NCBI GenBank assembly: GCA_026387135.1
Contig: JAPLMH010000061.1
Location: 1-10,246 of the forward strand
Length of the DNA: 10,246 bases
From: Candidatus Omnitrophota bacterium
Lineage (GTDB): Bacteria; Omnitrophota; Gorgyraeia; 2-01-FULL-45-10
Direction of reading: 5' to 3'
Made by a program: the position numbers and the translations under genes. Numbering within the stretch: the stretch's first letter is position 1; every line of letters starts with the position of its first letter. The notes under the pieces were generated by a model. It made no database searches. It was not told the origin of the DNA and saw only the letters and a list, made by a program, of their open reading frames with translations. Positions 6,658-10,246 of this stretch are shown one piece after another.

Positions 6658-6686
6658 ATTGTAGCAAATTATATCTATCATATCAA
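6658..6686 (-). promoter_or_regulatory. Sigma-70 type promoter for ftsH and the genes after it
   Basis: On the minus strand, TTGATA (6681-6686) and TACAAT (6658-6663) are separated by exactly 17 bp, each one mismatch from consensus. The spacer is A/T rich. Initiation about 7 nt beyond the -10 would give a leader of roughly 25 nt carrying GGAG before the ftsH ATG. The site lies wholly in the gap between the tilS stop and ftsH. I saw no heat-shock operator such as a CIRCE repeat. Confidence 0.75.
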
Positions 6687-6693
6687 GAGTATA

Positions 6694-7692
6694 CTACCTG
6701 CTGCGGAATACCAGAGACGAAGTAGTTCTTGTAACGCGGATATCTCCCGGCAGATCCATCGAACTCCCTCTTCTCTTATGCTTAATGAACTGCTCCATCT
6801 CTTTCCAGTGCCTGAAGTTCAGGCGCTTCACCTCTCCGCCAGACTTCTCCAGAGCGTCTCTGACTATCTCTTTTTGGAGAGCCTTCGGTTGAATGGCGAG
6901 GTCCTTAAGCTTTATCTCCAAAGATCCCCCTTTAGAGCGCGCTAAATGGCCCAGAAGGCCCGACTTTGCCTCATTTATGAATTCGAAATCCTCTCTCAAG
7001 TGCTCCGCCATACTGCATAGAGCTCTCTTAAGCCGCGGATTATACTTCTCCAAGTATGGTATGATGTCGCGCCTGATAACATTTCTGAAATATATCCCCT
7101 CGGCATTAGTGCTGTCTATTCTGTATTCAACACCTCTTTTGTCCAGATCTTTCTCTATCTCGGCCTTCTCCAATTCAAATAATGGACGGATTATCCTTAA
7201 AGAGCCCTCTTCCCGTACCGGAGAGATACCAACGACCCCTTTTAGCGACGCGCCTTTGATGACGCGCATCAATATGGTCTCAGCCTGATCATCAAGAGTG
7301 TGTCCCGTTGCTATAACGTCTGCCTTAACTGCTCTGGCCGCGTCCTTAAAAAATTTATATCTCTCCTCCCGGGCGGTCTCCTCCGTCGAGAGACCTTTAG
7401 ACCTCTTTTTTGACAGGTCTATCTTTTTATGGATGTACCCTAGGTCAGAGTATTCTGTTATCTTTTTTACAAAGAGCGAATCTTCACTGGATTCCTTGCC
7501 GCGTATCCCATGATCGAGATTGCAGACCACAAGCTTGTTTAACTTTAATTTATTCTTAAGATGGGCCAGAGCCTGCAATAAAAATATTGAATCCGGTCCG
7601 CCGGAGACGGCGATAAGGACCGTATCTCCGGGCTTCAGCATCTCGTAGTTACGGATGGTCTTTAAGACTCTTTCGATTAAGTTTGTGGGCAT
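6694..7692 (-). CDS. tilS: tRNA(Ile)-lysidine synthetase, short form
   Basis: The 332-residue PP-loop ATPase converts C34 of the CAU-anticodon tRNA-Ile to lysidine, so that it reads AUA and is charged with Ile instead of Met. Motifs: PP-loop AVSGGPDSIFLL (28-39), LDHGIRG (59-65), STEETAREERYKFF (102-115), IATGHTLDDQAETILMR (127-143) and the segment around YFRNVIRR (201-208). The C-terminal part (about 220-332, ending near LPGDIRV) looks like the substrate-recognition region. The third domain of the 430-residue E. coli type is missing, as in the shorter Aquifex-type enzymes. ATG 7692 is the only sensible start: an in-frame TAA lies three codons upstream. No Shine-Dalgarno is present before it. 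The gene begins 15 nt after the tRNA-Met CCA, so the mature mRNA may have an extremely short leader. Confidence 0.95.
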   Translation of the reverse strand: MPTNLIERVLKTIRNYEMLKPGDTVLIAVSGGPDSIFLLQALAHLKNKLKLNKLVVCNLDHGIRGKESSEDSLFVKKITEYSDLGYIHKKIDLSKKRSKGLSTEETAREERYKFFKDAARAVKADVIATGHTLDDQAETILMRVIKGASLKGVVGISPVREEGSLRIIRPLFELEKAEIEKDLDKRGVEYRIDSTNAEGIYFRNVIRRDIIPYLEKYNPRLKRALCSMAEHLREDFEFINEAKSGLLGHLARSKGGSLEIKLKDLAIQPKALQKEIVRDALEKSGGEVKRLNFRHWKEMEQFIKHKRRGSSMDLPGDIRVTRTTSSLVFRSR

Positions 7693-7707
7693 GATATTTT
7701 AAAGGAG

Positions 7708-7784
7708 TGGTAGCGGGGACTGGATTTGAACCAGTGACACACCGGGTATGAGCCGATTGCTCTGCCAGACTGAGCTACCCCGCC
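7708..7784 (-). tRNA. tRNA-Met (anticodon CAT), probably elongator
   Basis: The minus strand folds as a class I tRNA of 77 nt including encoded CCA (7708-7710). The acceptor is GGCGGGG with CCCCGCT, so the first pair is G-U. The D-stem is GCTC/GAGC. Anticodon stem ATCGG/CCGGT encloses loop CTCATAC. The T-arm is ACTGG-TTCAAAT-CCAGT. Anticodon CAT allows initiator Met, elongator Met or lysidine-modified Ile. The initiator is unlikely: there is no unpaired first base, and the GGG/CCC run in the anticodon stem is absent. The G1-U72 pair and the loop ending in AC resemble Bacillus-type elongator tRNA-Met as I remember it, whereas known tRNA-Ile2 loops end in AA. A strong promoter lies just upstream. 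Confidence 0.93.
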
Positions 7785-7798
7785 ACGAAAGTTTTAAT

Positions 7799-7827
7799 AT
7801 AATATACTTATCCTATCTTTTTGTCAA
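7799..7827 (-). promoter_or_regulatory. Near-consensus sigma-70 promoter for tRNA-Met and tilS
   Basis: On the minus strand a perfect -35 TTGACA (7822-7827) and -10 TATTAT (7799-7804, one mismatch) are separated by 17 bp. The -35 box is made of larE codons (Leu-Thr just before Lys-Arg-stop), so the promoter is partly inside larE. Initiation near 7792 would leave a leader of about 8 nt before the first tRNA base, as expected for a strong tRNA promoter. tilS would be read from the same start. Confidence 0.82.
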
Positions 7828-8619
7828 TACCGCCGCCTCATGCATACTGCCGGTGCGGTAGCCTTCGAGATCCAGCGTAACATAGATAAAGCCGAGGCTT
7901 TTTAACTCTTTTATTACTTTGTCTTTCAATTTTATTCCAAGGGATAGATCATCTTCCGGGACCTCTATCCTCGCCGTCTTTCCATGCAGCCTCACCCTTA
8001 CCTGTTTGAAGCCCATTCTACGCATGCGGCCTTCGGCCTCTTCTATTCTTTTAAGCCCCGCTATCGTGATCCTGTCATTAAAAGGAAATCTGGACGCCAG
8101 GCATGCAAATGAAGGTTTGTCCCAGGTAGGCAACCTCAAGTTTTTCGAAAATTTTCTGATATCGTCTTTGGTGATATCGGCTTTCAAAAGAGGACGCTTT
8201 ACCCCTTCCTCCTCGGCCGCCTTACTACCATGACGAATATCTTTAAGGTCGTCCAGATTGGTCCCGTCAACGACATATTTCATGCCATATCTTTTCTTAA
8301 TCGCGTTCAATCTTTTAAAAAGCTCTTTTTTGCAATAGTAACATCTGTTTACCGGGTTGGACCTGAAATTCTTTATATTCAATTCGCGCGTATTTATCGT
8401 GATATGCTTAGCGCCGAACTTTTTGGCTATTGATATGGCCTCTTTATATTCGGAGGCGGGATATGTCTCCGATCGCGCGGTAACGGCGAGAACGTTATCC
8501 TTACCCAGCGTATCGATAGCCGCCTTCAGCAAAAAGGTGCTATCGAGTCCGCCGGAGTAAGCGACAACCACGCGCTTCATGCCGCGCAGGATCTCTTTTA
8601 ACCTATCTACCTTATTCAC
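7813..8619 (-). CDS. larE: LarE-type ATP-dependent sulfur transferase (PP-loop family)
   Basis: The 268-residue protein resembles LarE, which adenylates the pyridinium dicarboxylate precursor of the nickel-pincer nucleotide cofactor and replaces carboxylate oxygen with sulfur. Motifs: PP-loop VVVAYSGGLDSTFLLK (17-32), CYYCK (93-97), DGTNLDDLKDIRHG (118-131), KPSFACLASRFP (168-179) and the C-terminal DLEGYRTGSM (250-259). Cys173 matches the sulfur-donor cysteine of the sacrificial type. The only other cysteines are Cys93 and Cys96, so a three-cysteine iron-sulfur site is also conceivable. No larB, larC or racemase gene is nearby. The start is GTG 8619, 5 nt after the previous stop; ATG at 8580 is possible but would cut into the conserved N-terminus. 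The preceding genes are two aldolases and a membrane protein, an unusual setting. The family is clear; the substrate in this organism is not. Confidence 0.9.
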   Translation of the reverse strand: MNKVDRLKEILRGMKRVVVAYSGGLDSTFLLKAAIDTLGKDNVLAVTARSETYPASEYKEAISIAKKFGAKHITINTRELNIKNFRSNPVNRCYYCKKELFKRLNAIKKRYGMKYVVDGTNLDDLKDIRHGSKAAEEEGVKRPLLKADITKDDIRKFSKNLRLPTWDKPSFACLASRFPFNDRITIAGLKRIEEAEGRMRRMGFKQVRVRLHGKTARIEVPEDDLSLGIKLKDKVIKELKSLGFIYVTLDLEGYRTGSMHEAAVLTKR

Positions 8620-8624
8620 TTATT

Positions 8625-9242
8625 TTATTTCTTCGCTTCCTTCAGGTCCAACACTACCCAGGCTATGCCTATCGCGGAGATGATCAGATAGGCGTACATC
8701 GTCTGCCATAGCCCATACTCAATCGATATCTGGACAGGAAGTTTTGAAAGATCTATCGTCATCAGGTTATACAGGCCGCCTATTGCTATACCGCCGCTCA
8801 GTACAGTCATGACCATAACGGCTATCTTATTCTTAAGGCCAACTATAGCTAGGCCTACACATAGAAGCGCAAATAATGGCAATAAGTACACCAGCATGCT
8901 CTTCTTATCCAGGTCTTTTGCGTCTTTGAACATAACAGACGCTATCGATATGGCTATCTGGGAATTCTTCTTGTTTATAAGAGTCGGTATATCGTATCCG
9001 CTCACTACGATTTTTATCCGGAAATCTCCCATCTCCGATATTTTATTTGTGGTCTTATCAAGCCCTCTGATAAAATTTCCGGCAAACGGGCTATTTTCAA
9101 GCATTCCGCCTGACGCCGATTTTGCAAGACTATTAGCGACTTTGGTAGCTGAAGCACTCGCCCTGGCCCACGGCATAAAAAAACCGAGCACAATGGCTAC
9201 CGCACATATGACGACTAATGACAACAAAATCACTTTCCTCAT
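8625..9242 (-). CDS. Unrecognised membrane protein with four predicted helices
   Basis: I do not recognise this 205-residue protein. It has an N-terminal hydrophobic segment (about 4-23) followed by FFMPW (21-25), then about 90 polar residues (24-114) predicted outside the cytoplasm. Three more hydrophobic segments follow at about 115-135, 139-158 and 181-198, and the tail is short and charged (DLKEAKK). The large loop is rich in Ser, Ala, Lys and Asn and has no cysteine; SGYDIPTL (81-88) might mark a small fold. Helix-PW-loop-three-helix layouts occur in several uncharacterised small membrane families. ATG 9242 overlaps the eda stop as ATGA and is preceded by a strong GGGAGG, so expression is clearly linked to the aldolase. 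The stop lies 5 nt before larE. The role is unknown; the context would allow transport or sensing related to the aldolase substrate. Confidence 0.85.
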   Translation of the reverse strand: MRKVILLSLVVICAVAIVLGFFMPWARASASATKVANSLAKSASGGMLENSPFAGNFIRGLDKTTNKISEMGDFRIKIVVSGYDIPTLINKKNSQIAISIASVMFKDAKDLDKKSMLVYLLPLFALLCVGLAIVGLKNKIAVMVMTVLSGGIAIGGLYNLMTIDLSKLPVQISIEYGLWQTMYAYLIISAIGIAWVVLDLKEAKK

Positions 9243-9874
9243 ACGCCCTCCCTTTTGTTGAAACCGGTTACATATCTTTTAACGGCATCCCCTATGCTTT
9301 TGAAATCCTTACCGGTAATCCACTCTCTTTTAAATACGCCCTCTCCAAATGCGATGGCGCTTGCCCCGCAAGCGAAGTACTCTTTCATATTCTCCGGCGT
9401 AACTTGGCCGCATGCGAGTAACTGTATATCGTTAAACGGTCCCTTTATCTCCTTAAAATACTTTGGCCCAAATACACCCGAAGGAAATACCTTGACCATT
9501 GTAGCACCGGCATTCCAGGCACTATATATCTCCTGCGGAGTTAAGGCTCCCGGAAAGACGGGTATCTTATTCTTCACGCAATGCTTCATTACGTCCTCCA
9601 CCAATACCGGCGTGACTATGAACGTCGCGCCGGCGGCCATAGCTACCTCTAAAGTCTTCACGCTAAGGACGGTTCCCGCGCCCACCGTAAGCCGCTTACC
9701 AGCCGTGGCTACGGCCTTCTCGATCAGCGTGGCGGCGCCTCTCGTATTCATCGTTATCTCAATAGTCTTTAGGCCTGCCGATATCGACACCTCCACTAAG
9801 GGCTCGACCGATCCGACATCGATGCCCCGGAGTATCCCGAGTATAGGTAACCGTTTAAATTTTTCTATATCCAT
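9239..9874 (-). CDS. eda: KDPG/KHG-family aldolase
   Basis: The 211-residue protein is a class I aldolase of the Eda family, which cleaves 2-keto-3-deoxy-6-phosphogluconate or 4-hydroxy-2-oxoglutarate to pyruvate plus an aldehyde. The N-terminal PILGILRG (10-17), the catalytic Glu39 in GLKTIEIT (34-41), VGAGTVL (64-70), PVFPGALTP (105-113) and the Schiff-base Lys128 in MVKVFPS (126-132) are all present, and the length is normal. Two places differ from the E. coli type. The PTGG loop reads ACGQ (154-157), and the phosphate-binding Gly-Gly-Ser near the C-terminus reads AFGEG (175-179). The active chemistry seems intact, but the preferred substrate may not be phosphorylated KDPG. ATG 9874 follows the upstream stop by 2 nt. 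No gluconate dehydratase (edd) is in view, so an Entner-Doudoroff role cannot be assumed. Confidence 0.92.
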   Translation of the reverse strand: MDIEKFKRLPILGILRGIDVGSVEPLVEVSISAGLKTIEITMNTRGAATLIEKAVATAGKRLTVGAGTVLSVKTLEVAMAAGATFIVTPVLVEDVMKHCVKNKIPVFPGALTPQEIYSAWNAGATMVKVFPSGVFGPKYFKEIKGPFNDIQLLACGQVTPENMKEYFACGASAIAFGEGVFKREWITGKDFKSIGDAVKRYVTGFNKREGV

Positions 9875-9876
9875 AC

Positions 9877-10246
9877 TTAATCCGTGTCGTCTCCCAGGAA
9901 GCTTTCATAGAATTCACGATAATCTTCTTTCTTATTGCTCTCTCTTAGCGCTATTGCGGTCTTCGGATGTTCATCGAGAATGCCGGTGATCGCATAAGGG
10001 ATAACATAGCCCCACTCTAACTTATCCCTCAAGGGTATGAACTCCTTCGATATGACGTCTAGTATCGGCCTTATATCATATTTCGGATTTTTTAAGAAGC
10101 CGAGCAATAGCTCCGTGGGGCAATTTCCGGCCGCGCGTCCAAGTCCATATATGCTTCCGTCCACATAATTGGCGTCATGGATTATCGCTTCTATGGTATT
10201 GGAGAAGGCGAGCTGCTGATTATTATGCGCATGCATGCCTACTTCC
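9877..10246 (-). CDS. HMGL-like (DRE-TIM) aldolase, C-terminal part
   Basis: The frame is open to the window edge, so only the last 123 or so codons are seen; the internal ATG at 10236 is not the true start, because the motif begins before it. The sequence opens with Glu-Val-Gly-Met-His-Ala-His-Asn-Asn, the metal-binding GxHxHN motif of the DRE-TIM metallolyases (4-hydroxy-2-oxovalerate aldolase, isopropylmalate synthase and relatives). YVDGSIYGLGRAAGNCPTEL, in the next 40 residues, is the matching G-GR-GN block. The tail IEWGY-like segment (LEWGYVIPYAITGILDEHP) resembles the MhpE-like group often annotated only as aldolase catalytic domain protein. The Asp-Arg-Glu motif lies outside the window. 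The gene ends 2 nt before eda, so two lyases that release or use pyruvate-type intermediates are made together. The exact substrate cannot be told from this part. Confidence 0.85.
   Translation of the reverse strand, partial: EVGMHAHNNQQLAFSNTIEAIIHDANYVDGSIYGLGRAAGNCPTELLLGFLKNPKYDIRPILDVISKEFIPLRDKLEWGYVIPYAITGILDEHPKTAIALRESNKKEDYREFYESFLGDDTD

Noticed and set aside
7708..7784. CAU tRNA beside tilS as the tRNA-Ile2 substrate of TilS
   Set aside because: Attractive by position, but the G1-U72 pair and the anticodon loop ending in AC fit elongator tRNA-Met better than tRNA-Ile2, whose loop usually ends in AA. A tRNA classifier would settle it.

Overview
This window is a compact bacterial chromosome segment in which every supportable gene lies on the minus strand, so transcription runs from the right end of the window to the left. 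Base composition is moderate. The gene order tilS - ftsH - folP - cdaA - (cdaR) - pdxJ - acpS - nnrD resembles a housekeeping cluster known from Deltaproteobacteria and some deep-branching, mostly uncultivated phyla. Together with a Cache-like sensor at the left end, this makes me lean towards an uncultivated Gram-negative-type lineage such as Omnitrophota. That placement is an inference with low confidence, because no marker gene in the window settles it.

Right region (about 7813-10246). This is a tightly packed four-gene run: a partial DRE-TIM (HMGL-like) aldolase, a KDPG/KHG-family aldolase (eda), an unrecognised four-helix membrane protein, and a LarE-type ATP-dependent sulfur transferase. 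The junctions are a 2-nt gap, an ATGA overlap and a 5-nt gap, so the genes are probably co-translated. No larB, larC or larA partner is visible.

Middle-right (about 6694-7827). A near-consensus sigma-70 promoter (TTGACA, 17 bp, TATTAT) is embedded in the 3' end of larE. It fires into an elongator tRNA-Met gene, and tilS (tRNA-Ile lysidine synthetase) begins only 15 nt after the encoded CCA. The tRNA and tilS probably share a transcript.

Middle and left (about 840-6686). A second good promoter (TTGATA, 17 bp, TACAAT) precedes ftsH and opens a long unit: ftsH, folP, cdaA, a 60-codon CdaR/YbbR-like remnant, pdxJ, acpS, nnrD, tRNA-Thr and tRNA-Tyr. Nearly all genes overlap or abut. The unit covers membrane-protein quality control, folate synthesis, cyclic di-AMP signalling, pyridoxal phosphate synthesis, activation of acyl carrier protein, NAD(P)H repair and two tRNAs. 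Two features stand out: cdaR has lost its extracytoplasmic domains and glmM is absent at the same place, and the nnrD stop codon lies inside tRNA-Thr.

The unit ends in a dense group of inverted repeats (712-837), one of which looks like a terminator. To the left is the 5' part of a membrane sensor gene that runs off the window.
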